From Xanthobacteraceae bacterium (lineage in GTDB: Bacteria > Pseudomonadota > Alphaproteobacteria > Rhizobiales > Xanthobacteraceae), in NCBI GenBank assembly GCA_029266425.1, contig JAQSWY010000001.1, forward strand, positions 124,001 to 188,000: 64,000 bases of DNA. The letters are read 5' to 3'. Positions 34,372-43,784 of the stretch are shown here, one piece after another; the stretch's first letter is position 1; each line of letters opens with the position of its first letter. Under the pieces are notes generated by a model. That model was not told where the DNA came from and did not search any database. It saw nothing but the letters and a program-made list of their open reading frames with translations. The position numbers were made by a program, and so were the translations under genes.

Positions 34372-34456
34372 CGTCATCCCCGGCCTTGTGCCGGGGATCT
34401 CGATTCCCGACAGCGCATCAGAGGCCAAGATGGCCGGCATCAGGCCGGCCATGACG
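34372..34456. repeat. Family C palindromic repeat
   Basis: CGTCATCCCCGGCCTTGTGCC arm, GATCTCGATTCCCGACAGCG linker and GGCCGGCCATGACG end. The first half, reverse complemented, is what is inserted in the terminase gene at 530-582. The rest of the gap to 34648 holds weak remnants of family A only. Confidence 0.78.
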
Positions 34457-34648
34457 GGTGGAAATGACCACCTCTGCCGACGTAGGTGCAGGCTCTCAGG
34501 ATGAGGTTCATCTAAAACCAACCTCATCCCGAGCTGCCGGCCAATGGCCGGGCTCGAGTAAACGCCTCAGCGCGGGCACCCCTCCCAAAGCCCCTCTTCC
34601 ATCCGCGCATCATTCCCACTACCAACGTCCCAACAGCGGGAGGTGGGG

Positions 34649-36244
34649 ATGGTGGCGGAGATACTCGTCATAGGTGCCGGCCCGGTCGGGCTGACGCTCG
34701 CCTGCGAACTGGCGCGCCACGGCGTGCGCGCGCGGATCATCGACCGGCTGGATGCGCCGTCGACCTATTGCCGCGCCATCGGCGTCACCCCGCGCACGCT
34801 GGAAGTGATGGAGGACATGGGCATCGTCCGCGAACTGGTCGATGCCGGGCTCTGGCTCACCGGCATGCGCCTGATCCTGCCGGGTGCGCCGGCAAAGGAC
34901 CTCACCCTCGATCTCAGCGACTTGCCCTTTGCCCAGCTCGGCGCACCGCAATACGCCACCGAGGCGGTGCTCACGGCCCATCTCTCGAGCTACGGCATCA
35001 GCATCGAGCGCGGCACCGCGCTCGCCGACCTCCGCCAGGACGCCGATGGCGTCGATGTCGAACTCGACACCCCGAACGGTCGGGAGCGCGCGCTCTTCCG
35101 CTACGTGGTCGGCTGCGACGGCGCCCACAGCGCGGTGCGCAAGGCGCTCGGCATCGGCTTCGAAGGCGATGCCTTCCCGATGGAGTTCATGCTCGGCGAC
35201 GTCCATATCGACTGGGACCTGCCGCGCGGCATGACATTGCGTGCCATCCGGCCGGTGGAGGATGCCCCGCCGGATCTTTTCGTGGCCATCCCGCTGCCTG
35301 AGCGTGGCCGCTACCGTGTCTCCGCCGCCGCGCCGGCGCGGCTTGCTGCACCGCCGGGCAGCGGCACCGACCACGGCATCCAGGCCGATCGGCCCGGCGC
35401 CACGCTCGACGATCTGCAGGAGGTCGCCGACCGTCTGCTGCCCGAGCACGCGACGCTTTCAGACCTGCGCTGGTCGTCCATCTTCCGCATCAGCATGCGG
35501 CTCGCGGACAAGTATCGCGTCGGCAATGCCTTCATCGCCGGCGACGCCTGCCACATCCACCCGCCGACCGGCGGGCAAGGCATGAACACCGGCATCCAGG
35601 ACGCCTATAATCTCGCCTGGAAGCTCGCGCTGGTCGTGCAGGGGCGCGCCTCGGATGCACTGCTCGACAGTTACGAGGCCGAGCGGCGCCCCGTCGCCGA
35701 AGACGTCATCGCACGCACCACCGAGGCCAGCGTCAATCTCGGCCGCGAGGGCCGCAAGGCGCCGCCCGACCGGCTCGCCGATACGCAGATCCTCGTCTCC
35801 TATGCCGGCGGCCCGCTGAGCGCCGGCCCCGGCAACGCGAATCTGCGCCCCGGCGACCGGGTGCCGGACGTGCCGGGTCTGCGCCGCGACGGTTTCGGCT
35901 TTCCGCTGCGGCTGTTCGAGTTGCTGCGCGGCACCCGCTATGTCCTGCTCGTGCCGCTCGCCGACGGCGACACCTGGAAGGTGGAGGCCTGCGCCGCCAC
36001 CTTGCGCCAGATGTTCCCGGATCTGGTCCGCGTCATCGCCATCGCGCCGGGCGACGCCCCGGTCGAGGAGCCGTCGGGCGTCGAGCTCGTCCATGACGCC
36101 TCGGGCGCCTTTCGCACCGTGTTCGGAGAGGGCGGGCTGTGGCTGGTACGGCCGGACGGCTATCTCGGCCTGCACAGCGAGAGCTCGTCGGAGTGTGCGG
36201 TGGTGGGGTATCTGCGCGACGTGGTGGGGTTGAGGGCGTCTTGA
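34649..36244 (+). CDS. FAD-dependent monooxygenase (PheA/TfdB-type aromatic hydroxylase family)
   Basis: 531 residues. FAD-binding VIGAGPVGLTLACELARHGV at the start, the middle DG motif VVGCDGAHSAVRKALGI, and the GD motif FIAGDACHIHPPTGGQGMNT. The C-terminal about 150 residues form a thioredoxin-like domain usual in phenol hydroxylase relatives (YVLLVPLADGDTWKV). Such enzymes hydroxylate aromatic rings with NAD(P)H and O2. No catabolic neighbours, so the substrate is unknown. ATG 34649 has a GGGAGG site; GTG 34652 is possible. Confidence 0.85.
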   Translation: MVAEILVIGAGPVGLTLACELARHGVRARIIDRLDAPSTYCRAIGVTPRTLEVMEDMGIVRELVDAGLWLTGMRLILPGAPAKDLTLDLSDLPFAQLGAPQYATEAVLTAHLSSYGISIERGTALADLRQDADGVDVELDTPNGRERALFRYVVGCDGAHSAVRKALGIGFEGDAFPMEFMLGDVHIDWDLPRGMTLRAIRPVEDAPPDLFVAIPLPERGRYRVSAAAPARLAAPPGSGTDHGIQADRPGATLDDLQEVADRLLPEHATLSDLRWSSIFRISMRLADKYRVGNAFIAGDACHIHPPTGGQGMNTGIQDAYNLAWKLALVVQGRASDALLDSYEAERRPVAEDVIARTTEASVNLGREGRKAPPDRLADTQILVSYAGGPLSAGPGNANLRPGDRVPDVPGLRRDGFGFPLRLFELLRGTRYVLLVPLADGDTWKVEACAATLRQMFPDLVRVIAIAPGDAPVEEPSGVELVHDASGAFRTVFGEGGLWLVRPDGYLGLHSESSSECAVVGYLRDVVGLRAS

Positions 36245-36267
36245 ATTAGGCTGTCATCCGGCAGCAC

Positions 36268-36354
36268 GCCGTCATCCCCGGCCTCGTGCCGGGGATCTCG
36301 ATTCCTGAACGTGCGTCGGGAATCGAGATGGCCGGCACGAGGCCGGCCATGACG
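36268..36354. repeat. Family C palindromic repeat
   Basis: CGTCATCCCCGGCCTCGTGCC to GGCCGGCCATGACG with mirrored GATCTCGATTCC / GGAATCGAGAT linker, so the whole unit is a long palindrome. It lies between the convergent stops of the monooxygenase and the quinone-oxidoreductase-type gene. Confidence 0.78.
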
Positions 36355-36376
36355 TCGTCATGTCTGAGTCAGATCC

Positions 36377-37381
36377 TCAAAACCCCTCCAGCACGATCTT
36401 CCCGATCGACTTGCCGCTCTCCAGCGCGGCATGGGCGCGCTTCAGGTTCGCGGCATTGATCGTCCCGAAATTGGCGCCGAGCGTGGTCTTCACCGCTCCC
36501 GCATCGACCAGCCCGGACACCTCGTCCAGCATCCGGTGCTGGGCATCCATGTCCGGGGTCTCGAACATGGAGCGGGTGAACATCAGCTCCCAGTGCAGCG
36601 ACAGGCTCTTGCCCTTCAGCGGCAGCGCGTCGAGCGTCTTGGGATCGTCGATCAGCGCGATCTTGCCCTGGGGGCGCATCGCCTTGACGATCTCGGCCCA
36701 ATGCTGGTCCGTGTTGGTGAGGCTGAACGCATAGTCCACCTCGCCAAGCCCGGCCGCCGCCAACCCCTCCGTCAACGGCTTCGAGTGGTCGATCACCGCA
36801 TGGGCGCCGAGTTCGGTCACCCATTTCGCGCTTTCCGGGCGCGAGGCGGTGCCGATCACGGTGAGATCGGTGAGCTGGCGGGCAAACTGCACCGCGAGCG
36901 AGCCGACCCCGCCGGCCGCGCCGATGACCAGCAGCTTGCCGCCGCCTTCCCTCGGCACCTGCAGCCGGTCGAACAGCGCCTCCCAGGCGGTCACCGCGGT
37001 GAGCGGCAGCGCCGCCGCGTGCGCGAAGTCGAGGCTCTTCGGCTTCGTGCCGACGATGCGCTCATCCACCAGATGATATTCGGCATTGGTGCCCGGGCGC
37101 ATCAGCGTGCCCGCATAGAACACCTCGTCGCCCGGCTTGAAGAAGGTGACCTCCGAACCCACCGCCTCGACCACGCCGCTCGCGTCCCAGCCGAGGATGA
37201 CGGGCGCGTCCGCCGTGCCCTGCCGGCGCATGCGCACCTTGGTGTCCACCGGATTGACCGAGACTGCCTTCACCGAGACGAGAAGGTCGCGCGGGCCGGG
37301 CGTGGGCTTCTGCGTCTCGAAATCGAACAGCGACTTCTCATCGGTGACGGGCAGGGATTCGATGTAGCCGATGGCTTTCAT
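36377..37381 (-). CDS. Zinc-type alcohol dehydrogenase-like quinone oxidoreductase
   Basis: 334 residues of the MDR superfamily: N-terminal GroES-like part (VSVKAVSVNPVDTKVRMRRQ, ILGWDASGVVEAVGSEVTFF), Rossmann part (LLVIGAAGGVGSLAVQFARQ) and ELGAHAVIDHSKPL. It lacks the catalytic zinc cysteines, as quinone-reductase-type members do. It probably reduces quinones or enals with NADPH. Divergent from an HxlR-family regulator at 37695, a pairing typical of redox-responsive oxidoreductases. ATG 37381 (MKAIGYIESLPV) is the family start. Confidence 0.88.
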   Translation of the reverse strand: MKAIGYIESLPVTDEKSLFDFETQKPTPGPRDLLVSVKAVSVNPVDTKVRMRRQGTADAPVILGWDASGVVEAVGSEVTFFKPGDEVFYAGTLMRPGTNAEYHLVDERIVGTKPKSLDFAHAAALPLTAVTAWEALFDRLQVPREGGGKLLVIGAAGGVGSLAVQFARQLTDLTVIGTASRPESAKWVTELGAHAVIDHSKPLTEGLAAAGLGEVDYAFSLTNTDQHWAEIVKAMRPQGKIALIDDPKTLDALPLKGKSLSLHWELMFTRSMFETPDMDAQHRMLDEVSGLVDAGAVKTTLGANFGTINAANLKRAHAALESGKSIGKIVLEGF

Positions 37382-37513
37382 GGCATGGGTCTCCGGCGCC
37401 GCGTGGGCGCAATTGGGGTTTCCCGCCCAATGTCGATGACGCGTGAGATTTCGCAAGACGGCACGATTTTGTGGGGTGGTATCAGGAAGGGAACCGGGTG
37501 CCTTCCTTCCCAC

Positions 37514-37620
37514 CAGGCGTCATCCCGGCCGGAGCGAAGCGCAAAGCCGGGATCGCTTGAAGTCCCGCTCAACACCGTCTTGCGATTCCGGATCGGCCTG
37601 TCGGCCGTCCGGGATGACGG
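37514..37620. repeat. Family D palindromic repeat (full copy)
   Basis: CGTCATCCCGGCCGGAGCGAA ... GCCGGGATCGCTTGAAGTCC ... GCGATTCCGGATCGGCC ... GTCCGGGATGACGG. It sits in the divergent promoter region of the oxidoreductase and HxlR genes, leaving about 75 bases before the HxlR start and 130 before the other. Confidence 0.78.
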
Positions 37621-37694
37621 CTTGTGGGTCACCCCGCTCCCAAAATCCCCCGCCAGCCCTTACTATCCGCCGTGACCCACGCGGGAGACACACC

Positions 37695-38057
37695 ATGGCC
37701 AAGCGTCACGAGGATTACAGCTGCGGCACCGGCTGCCCGGTCGAGGCGAGCCTCGAGATCATCGGCGCCAAATGGAAGGGCGGCACCATCTTCCATCTCC
37801 TCGACGGCGAGCTGCGCTTCAGCGAACTGCGCCGGCGCATGCCGAACGTCACCCAGCGCATCCTGGCCAAAGCCCTGCGCGAACTGGAGGCCGACGGCAT
37901 CATCGCCCGGCGCGTCTATCCGACCGTGCCGCCGCAGGTCGGCTATCGCCTGACCGAGGACGGCGAGAGGCTGCGCCCCATGGTCCTCGGCCTCGCCGAA
38001 TGGGGCCGCGAGCGGCTCGGCGCACGCTCCGCGCGTGAACTGGTGGCGGCGGAATAG
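37695..38057 (+). CDS. HxlR-family transcriptional regulator
   Basis: 120 residues, winged helix: CPVEASLEIIGAKWKGGTIF, then FSELRRRMPNVTQRILAKAL (recognition helix) and wing region RVYPTVPPQVGYRLTEDGER. A Cys pair near the N-terminus (YSCGTGCPVE) is in the place where HxlR-type sensors (for example QorR/YodB relatives) carry their redox cysteine. It likely represses the divergent oxidoreductase and responds to quinones or aldehydes; this is inference. Confidence 0.9.
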   Translation: MAKRHEDYSCGTGCPVEASLEIIGAKWKGGTIFHLLDGELRFSELRRRMPNVTQRILAKALRELEADGIIARRVYPTVPPQVGYRLTEDGERLRPMVLGLAEWGRERLGARSARELVAAE

Positions 38058-38113
38058 CCGCACCTGCGCCCGAACGCGTTGCGAGACCGCGAGCGCGAGG
38101 CTAAATCTCCCTC

Positions 38114-39787
38114 ATGTCCAGCGCCCCCGCCGATCAGCTTCTCATCGCCTTCGCGCAGCTCAATCCGGTCGTCGGCGACGTCGCCGGCAACCTCGCGAAA
38201 GCTCGCGACGCCCGTGCCGACGCCGCCTCGCAGGGCGCCGACCTCATCATGTTCACGGAGCTTTTCATCGCCGGCTATCCGCCGGAAGACCTGGTGCTGA
38301 AGCCGGCCTTCCAGCGCGCCTGCCGCGAGGCGATCGAAGCCCTGGCCACCGAGACCGCCGATGGCGGCCCGGCGGTGCTGATCGGCAGCCCCTGGCTTGA
38401 GGCTGGCAAGCTCTACAATGCCGCGGTGCTGCTGGAAGACGGGCGCGTCGCCGCGAGCCGCTACAAGGTCGATTTGCCGAACTACGGTGTGTTCGACGAG
38501 AAGCGCGTCTTCGCCGCCGGGCCGATGCCGGGGCCGATCCCGTTCAAGGGGGTGCGCATCGGCGTGCCGGTGTGCGAGGACATCTGGTCGACCGACGTCA
38601 TCGAGTGCCTCTCCGAGACCGGCGCCGAGATGCTGCTCATCCCCAATGGCTCGCCCTATCGCCGCACCGTCTATGAGGAGCGGATGAATGTCGCGGTCGC
38701 CCGCGTGGTCGAGAGCGGCCTGCCGCTCGCCTATATCAACCAGGTGAGCGGCCAGGACGAACTGGTGTTCGACGGCGGCTCCTTCGTGCTGAACGCCGAC
38801 CGCTCCCTCGCCATCCAGCTGCCGAACTTCCAGGAGCGCGTGCGCCTCACCCGCTGGGAGCGCTGGGCCGATGGCTGGCGCTGCGAGGAGGGCGCGCGCT
38901 CGCCGCTGCTCGAGGGCGACGAGGCTGACTATGCCGCCTGCGTGCTGGGTCTGCGCGACTATGTCGAGAAGAACCGCTTCCCCGGCGTGGTGCTCGGCCT
39001 GTCCGGCGGCGTCGATTCCGCGCTCGCCGCCACCATGGCGGTCGATGCGCTGGGCAAGGACCGCGTGCATTGCGTGATGCTGCCCTATCGCTTCACCTCG
39101 AACGAGTCGCTCTCCGATGCCGCCGGCGTCGTCGAGGCGCTCGGCTGCCGCTACGACATCGTGCCGATCGCCGAAGCGGTGGAAGGGCTGGAGAAGGTGA
39201 TGGCGCCGCTCTTCGCCGGGCGCCCGCGCGACGTGACCGAGGAGAACCTCCAGTCCCGCGCCCGCGGCACCATCCTGATGTCGATCTCCAACAAGTTCGG
39301 CGCCATGGTGGTGACCACCGGCAACAAGTCGGAGATGTCGGCCGGCTATGCCACGCTCTATGGCGACATGAATGGCGGCTATAATCCGCTGAAGGATCTC
39401 TACAAGACCGAAGTGTTCCGGCTCTGCACACTGCGCAATGGCTGGAAGCCGGCCAATGCGCTCGGCCCCGACGGGGTGGTGATCCCCGAGAACATCATCG
39501 TCAAGCCACCGACCGCCGAGCTGCGCGAAAACCAGAAGGACCAGGACAGCCTGCCGCCTTATGAGGTGCTGGACGCGATCCTGGAGCGGCTGGTGGAACA
39601 GGAACTGCCGGTCGCCACCATCGTCGCCGAGGGCTATGACGCGGCGCTGGTGGCACGGGTCGAGCGCATGCTGAACCTCGCCGAATACAAGCGCCGCCAG
39701 GCCGCGCCGGGGGTGAAGGTGACGACGCGCAATTTCGGGCGCGATCGCAGGTATCCGATCACGAACCGGTTCCGCGAGTCGGTGTAG
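38114..39787 (+). CDS. nadE: Glutamine-dependent NAD+ synthetase
   Basis: 557 residues, two domains. The N-terminal nitrilase-type glutaminase shows the catalytic Glu (MFTELFIAGYPPEDL), Lys (SRYKVDLPNYGVFDEKR) and Cys (GVPVCEDIWSTD). The C-terminal synthetase shows the P-loop LGLSGGVDSALAATMA, VTTGNKSEMSAGYATLYGD and YNPLKDLYKTEVF. It amidates nicotinate adenine dinucleotide to NAD+. Length and order are normal. ATG 38114. Confidence 0.96.
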   Translation: MSSAPADQLLIAFAQLNPVVGDVAGNLAKARDARADAASQGADLIMFTELFIAGYPPEDLVLKPAFQRACREAIEALATETADGGPAVLIGSPWLEAGKLYNAAVLLEDGRVAASRYKVDLPNYGVFDEKRVFAAGPMPGPIPFKGVRIGVPVCEDIWSTDVIECLSETGAEMLLIPNGSPYRRTVYEERMNVAVARVVESGLPLAYINQVSGQDELVFDGGSFVLNADRSLAIQLPNFQERVRLTRWERWADGWRCEEGARSPLLEGDEADYAACVLGLRDYVEKNRFPGVVLGLSGGVDSALAATMAVDALGKDRVHCVMLPYRFTSNESLSDAAGVVEALGCRYDIVPIAEAVEGLEKVMAPLFAGRPRDVTEENLQSRARGTILMSISNKFGAMVVTTGNKSEMSAGYATLYGDMNGGYNPLKDLYKTEVFRLCTLRNGWKPANALGPDGVVIPENIIVKPPTAELRENQKDQDSLPPYEVLDAILERLVEQELPVATIVAEGYDAALVARVERMLNLAEYKRRQAAPGVKVTTRNFGRDRRYPITNRFRESV

Positions 39788-39807
39788 GGAGTTTCAAACC
39801 GATTGAC

Positions 39808-39888
39808 GTCATGGCCGGCCTTGTGTCGGCCATCCACGGTTGATCCGGCGGCGCGTTCGTGGATGCCCGGGACAAGCCCGGGCATGAC
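39808..39888. repeat. Family B palindromic repeat
   Basis: CGTCATGGCCGGCC...GGCCATCCACG, short linker, CGTGGATGCCCGGG...CCCGGGCATGACG. Lies 20 bases after nadE. Confidence 0.78.
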
Positions 39889-39902
39889 GGTATACGGCGT
39901 GA

Positions 39903-40003
39903 GCATCCTTCGAGGCCCGGCTTTGCCGGGCACCTCAGGATGAGGTGGCACAAAAAAACGACCTCATCCTGAGTTGCCGCCGCAGGCGGCCTCGAAGGAT
40001 GCT
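39903..40003. repeat. Paired palindrome, family A
   Basis: Hairpins 39903-39946 and 39960-40003 around an A-rich spacer (CACAAAAAAACGAC). With the family B copy it fills most of the 340 bases before the pentapeptide gene. Confidence 0.8.
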
Positions 40004-40127
40004 CAAGCAGAGCCAAGGCATTGCGTCAGCCTGGCCAGGGCCAAGCGGCTTCCCGCAGTCGTGATGCACCCGTCCCGCACCTCGATGTTATCACTTCAGC
40101 TCGCTGTGATTATTCAGGGTGAGCATC

Positions 40128-40931
40128 GTGAAGACGCCGCGGGCAATCGGATGTGCGGCGCTGCTGGCCGGATGCCTCGCGCTCGCGCCCGCTGGCGCGC
40201 AGGACATGCTGCGCCACCTCGATCTGAACTCGCCGCAGATGACGACGGCGGAGATGAGCCGCGCCGATGTCGAGGCCCTGATTGCCGCGGCGAAGCCCGG
40301 CCAGCCGGTCGATCTCGCCGGGCGGCGGCTCAATGGCCTCGATCTGTCCGGCCTCGATCTTAGCGGGGCGAATTTCCGGGTCGCGCTGCTTAACGGTACG
40401 AAGCTCGCCGGGGCGCAGCTCGATGGCGCGCTGTTCGACCAGGCCTGGATGCTGAAGGCCGATCTGTCCGGTGCCAGCCTCAGGAAGGCCAGCCTGTTCG
40501 GCACGCAGATGCAGGACGGCAAGCTCAATGGTGCCGATCTTTCCGGCGCGCGCATCGCCGGGGATTTCTCGCGCACCGACTTCGCCGCGGCCAACCTCTC
40601 GGGGGCAAATTTCAGCGCGGACATGCGCAACCAGTCGATGGGCCTGATGCGCGGCGTGCTGAACTCGGCCAATCTCGACGGCGCCAATCTCGAAGCGGCC
40701 AATCTGTCCCGCGCCCAGCTCAATCATGCGACGCTGCGGGGTGCCAATCTGACGAGCGCCTCGCTCGTCGGCATGGAGGCTGCGGGCGCCGACTTCACCG
40801 GCGCCAATGTGGCGGGCGCCGACTTCAAGGGCGCCGATGTGGATACCGCGCGGCTGGTCGGACTGGTCGGGCTCGAGGCTGCGAAGAATCTGGAAGCGGC
40901 CAAGAATCTCGGTCTTTCAATCCGCAACTGA
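40128..40931 (+). CDS. Exported pentapeptide-repeat protein
   Basis: 267 residues from GTG 40128; GTG 40119 is possible, but AGGGTGAG lies before 40128. A signal peptide (MKTPRAIGCAALLAGCLALA, then PAGA) precedes about 20 A(D/N)LXX-type repeats: GLDLSGLDLSGANFRVALLN, KADLSGASLRKASLFGT, ANLDGANLEAANLSRAQL and GADFTGANVAGADFKGADVD. These form a right-handed quadrilateral beta-helix. A non-repeat tail (VGLEAAKNLEAAKN, a small internal duplication) ends it. Exported, so not a gyrase-protecting type; function unknown. Confidence 0.85.
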   Translation: MKTPRAIGCAALLAGCLALAPAGAQDMLRHLDLNSPQMTTAEMSRADVEALIAAAKPGQPVDLAGRRLNGLDLSGLDLSGANFRVALLNGTKLAGAQLDGALFDQAWMLKADLSGASLRKASLFGTQMQDGKLNGADLSGARIAGDFSRTDFAAANLSGANFSADMRNQSMGLMRGVLNSANLDGANLEAANLSRAQLNHATLRGANLTSASLVGMEAAGADFTGANVAGADFKGADVDTARLVGLVGLEAAKNLEAAKNLGLSIRN

Positions 40932-40997
40932 GGGACGGGCGCGCACACGACGTGCCGCACGGTTGTAAGCCGGCCCGGCCTCGGCGATAAGGCGGCC

Positions 40998-42350
40998 ATG
41001 TCGAACCCTGCGCCCGTTCTCCGCTTCGCCCCGTCGCCGACCGGCTTGCTGCATGTCGGCAATGCCCGCACCGCGCTCTACAACGCGCTGTTCGTGCGGC
41101 GGCACGGCGGCACCTTCATCCTGCGATATGACGACACCGACCTCGCGCGCTCCACGCCCGAATTCGCCGCCGCCATCGCCGAGGACCTCGAATGGCTCGG
41201 CATCCCGCCGGACCGCATCGAGCACCAGTCGAAGCGCACCGATCGCTATGACGCGGCGGTGGAGAAGCTGAAGGCGATCGGCCGCCTCTATCCGGCCTAT
41301 GAGACCGAGGAGGAGCTGGAGGCCAAGCGCCTCAGCCGGCGCCGGCGCAACCTGCCGCCCATCTATGACCGCGCCGCCCTGACGCTCACCGAGGCGGATC
41401 GGTCGAGGCTGGAAGCGGAAGGCCGTCGTCCGCACTGGCGCTTCAAGCTCGATGGCCGGCACGTCGTCTGGGACGATCTGGTGCGCGGCCGCTGCGACGT
41501 CGACACCGCCGCGCTGTCCGATCCGGTGCTGGTGCGCGAGGACGGCACCTATCTCTACACGCTGCCCTCGCTGGTCGACGACATCGACATGAGCGTCACC
41601 CATGTGGTGCGCGGCGAGGACCACGTCACCAATACCGGCGTGCAGATCGAGATCACCGAGGCGCTCGGCGCCACCCCGCCGGCTTACGCCCACCACAACC
41701 TCTTGACGCTGCCGAGCGGGGAGGGGCTGTCGAAGCGCCTGGGGCATTTGTCGCTGCGTGCGCTGCGGCAGGGCGGGGAGGAGGCCCTCGCGGTTGCCGC
41801 GCTCGCCGTGCTGATCGGCACCTCGCTGGCGGTGGAGCCGGTCGCCGATCTCGACACGCTGGCGGGCAAGCTCGACTTCGGCAAGATCTCCCGCGCTCCC
41901 GCCCGCTTCGACCCGGAAGAACTCACCGCGCTCACGGCCGCGACGCTGCACCATCTGCCCTATGAGGCGGTGGCGCCGCGACTGGCGGCTCTTGGTGTCG
42001 GCGGCGGCGAAACCTCCTGGCTGGCGGTGCGCGGCAATCTGACGAGGCTCGATGATGCCTTGAGGTGGTGGCGCGTGGTGGAAGGTCCGCTCGCGCCGGT
42101 CGTTGCGCTGGAGGATGCGGAGTTCCTCAAGCTCGCCGCGGATCTCTTGCCGGCCGAGCCTTGGGATGCCGAGGTCTATCCGCGCTGGATCGCCGCCCTG
42201 AAGCCGGCAGCTGGCCGTTCCGGCCGCGCCCTGTTCCACCCGCTGCGCCTCGCGCTCACGAGTGAGGAGAGCGGCCCGGAACTGAAGGCGCTGCTCCCGC
42301 TGATCGGGCGGGCGAAAGCTGAGGGGCGATTAAGGGGTAAGGCGGGGTAG
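40998..42350 (+). CDS. gltX: Glutamyl-tRNA synthetase
   Basis: 450 residues. Class I signature in [20 protein letters not shown] (HIGH box HVGN) and the KMSKS equivalent [10 protein letters not shown] near residue 246. Mid-section motifs ([29 protein letters not shown]) are intact. It charges tRNA-Glu. Alphaproteobacteria often carry two GltX copies, one acting on tRNA-Gln too; which this is cannot be told here. Starts cleanly at ATG 40998. Confidence 0.94.
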   Translation: MSNPAPVLRFAPSPTGLLHVGNARTALYNALFVRRHGGTFILRYDDTDLARSTPEFAAAIAEDLEWLGIPPDRIEHQSKRTDRYDAAVEKLKAIGRLYPAYETEEELEAKRLSRRRRNLPPIYDRAALTLTEADRSRLEAEGRRPHWRFKLDGRHVVWDDLVRGRCDVDTAALSDPVLVREDGTYLYTLPSLVDDIDMSVTHVVRGEDHVTNTGVQIEITEALGATPPAYAHHNLLTLPSGEGLSKRLGHLSLRALRQGGEEALAVAALAVLIGTSLAVEPVADLDTLAGKLDFGKISRAPARFDPEELTALTAATLHHLPYEAVAPRLAALGVGGGETSWLAVRGNLTRLDDALRWWRVVEGPLAPVVALEDAEFLKLAADLLPAEPWDAEVYPRWIAALKPAAGRSGRALFHPLRLALTSEESGPELKALLPLIGRAKAEGRLRGKAG

Positions 42351-42360
42351 ACGGCGCGCT

Positions 42361-42416
42361 GCTTCAGCATCCTTCGAGGCCGGCCATCGGCCGGCCTCGA
42401 AGGATGCTGAAGCAGA
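42361..42416. repeat. Single long palindrome, family A
   Basis: GCTTCAGCATCCTTCGAGG, GCCGGCCATCGGCCGGC, then CCTCGAAGGATGCTGAAGC: a near-perfect 56-base palindrome right behind gltX, between it and the convergent DUF2865 gene. It combines two outer arms without the CTCAGGATGAG inner arms. Confidence 0.8.
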
Positions 42417-42423
42417 GCGACCC

Positions 42424-43551
42424 CTACTGCACCGCTCCCGGCGGGGCGAAGCCCGGTGCGGGCGCCGCGGGGCGTGGGGCGGCGGGCTTGGGTGCGGCCG
42501 GGCGCGGCGCGGCGGCTGCCGGCGGCGGGGTGGCGGGGCGCGGCTGCGCCATTTCGCGGGCCTTGTCCTCGGTCACCACGATGTCGCCCTTGCGCAGCGT
42601 CGGGTCGGCGACGCCCTCCGCGCCGGCCAGCGCCTGCGCCCAGCTCATGCCGGCGGGCCGGCAGGAGCAGGCCGGCACGAATTCCTTCTTGAACAACAGC
42701 GCGTTCGGCAGCGAGGAATAAGGCTGGCCGTTGATCGCCACCGCCTGGTCGATGTCGCCGCCCGGATTGCGATAGGCGAACAGCCGCGCCTCGGTGCCCG
42801 GGCACTGGCGCTGGCACATCTGCTCGTCCGAGGGAAAGCGCGCCGGCGTCGCCGCGAACGAGATCGGGAAGAAGAAGCCATCGCAGGTGCGCACGCACAC
42901 GGTGCGATAGGTCGAGACCGAGACCTGGGGAATGTCGAGCGGCGCCTGGTCGATCGGCCCGGCCTCCTCGTCGGAGCCGCGCGGCACGCCGAACAACTGC
43001 TCGAAGAAATTGCGCGGCCGGCGGTTATCAGTGCTCGCGCTCTGCCCGGCATTGACCGCGGCGCGGTATTGCGGGCCGCAATCATTCTGCGCCAGGGCGT
43101 AGATCAGTTGGCGGCGCTGCTCGTCGTTCGAGCCCTGGTCGCCGCGGGCCTGCATCATGGTGCGGTCGAGCGCCGAGCGGGCCTGGGTGAGCTGGCCGTT
43201 GAGCGCCTCGCACTGCGGCGGCAATTGCGGCTGGAAAATCAGGAAGCCGCGCTTGTCGCAGCCCATCTGCCGGGCCTGGGCGGACAGGCTGTCCACGGTG
43301 GCGCGCTGCTTGGAGATCTGCGCATCGAGATTCGGCCGCGCGCCGCCGCCGCGACTGATCTGGGCGAGCTGGCCCTCCAGCCGGATGCAGGCGGCCGAGC
43401 GGTCGTTCGCGCCCTGGTCCGGATAGCCCTGCTGCGGCTGCGGCGGTTGCCCGGGGGGCTGCTGGGCAATGGCGTGGCCGCTGGCCAGGCACAGCGCCAG
43501 GACCGCAAGGGCAGCGCGCCGCATGCTGGGCCGGATCGGTGCGGGTCTCAT
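42424..43551 (-). CDS. DUF2865 exported protein
   Basis: 375 residues with a signal peptide (MRRAALAVLALCLASGHAIA). DUF2865 features: ACIRLEGQLAQISRGGG, QPQLPPQCEALNGQLTQARS, LIYALAQNDCGPQYR, VSVSTYRTVCVRTCDGFFFP, MCQRQCPGTEARLFAYRNPG and FKKEFVPACSCRPAGMSWAQ. Eight or more Cys probably form disulfides in the periplasm. The C-terminus (about 55 residues) is Pro/Ala-rich. Three consecutive ATGs at 43551-43557 make the exact start uncertain. Function unknown; the family is typical of Rhizobiales. Confidence 0.85.
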   Translation of the reverse strand: MRPAPIRPSMRRAALAVLALCLASGHAIAQQPPGQPPQPQQGYPDQGANDRSAACIRLEGQLAQISRGGGARPNLDAQISKQRATVDSLSAQARQMGCDKRGFLIFQPQLPPQCEALNGQLTQARSALDRTMMQARGDQGSNDEQRRQLIYALAQNDCGPQYRAAVNAGQSASTDNRRPRNFFEQLFGVPRGSDEEAGPIDQAPLDIPQVSVSTYRTVCVRTCDGFFFPISFAATPARFPSDEQMCQRQCPGTEARLFAYRNPGGDIDQAVAINGQPYSSLPNALLFKKEFVPACSCRPAGMSWAQALAGAEGVADPTLRKGDIVVTEDKAREMAQPRPATPPPAAAAPRPAAPKPAAPRPAAPAPGFAPPGAVQ

Positions 43552-43784
43552 CATCATGCGCGCGTCGTCTCGAGGCTCGAATCGTGGTTGCCTTGCCCGC
43601 GATGCTCCGCAGGGTGAGGCAATGAGCGCGGCAAGCTTGGCCAAAGTGTGGATGCTTCGAAATGTGGAGCTTTGTCGCGAGCTGTCCACGCTTCGATCGC
43701 CACCACCTTTTCGTCGACCCGCCTTTTCGCCGCGCCGCCGACCTACCATATGCGCAGCGCCGCCGGAACCGGAGACAACAGAAG

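Noticed and set aside
40119..40931. Qnr-like gyrase-protecting pentapeptide protein
   Set aside because: It has a signal peptide, so it should be exported, away from gyrase.
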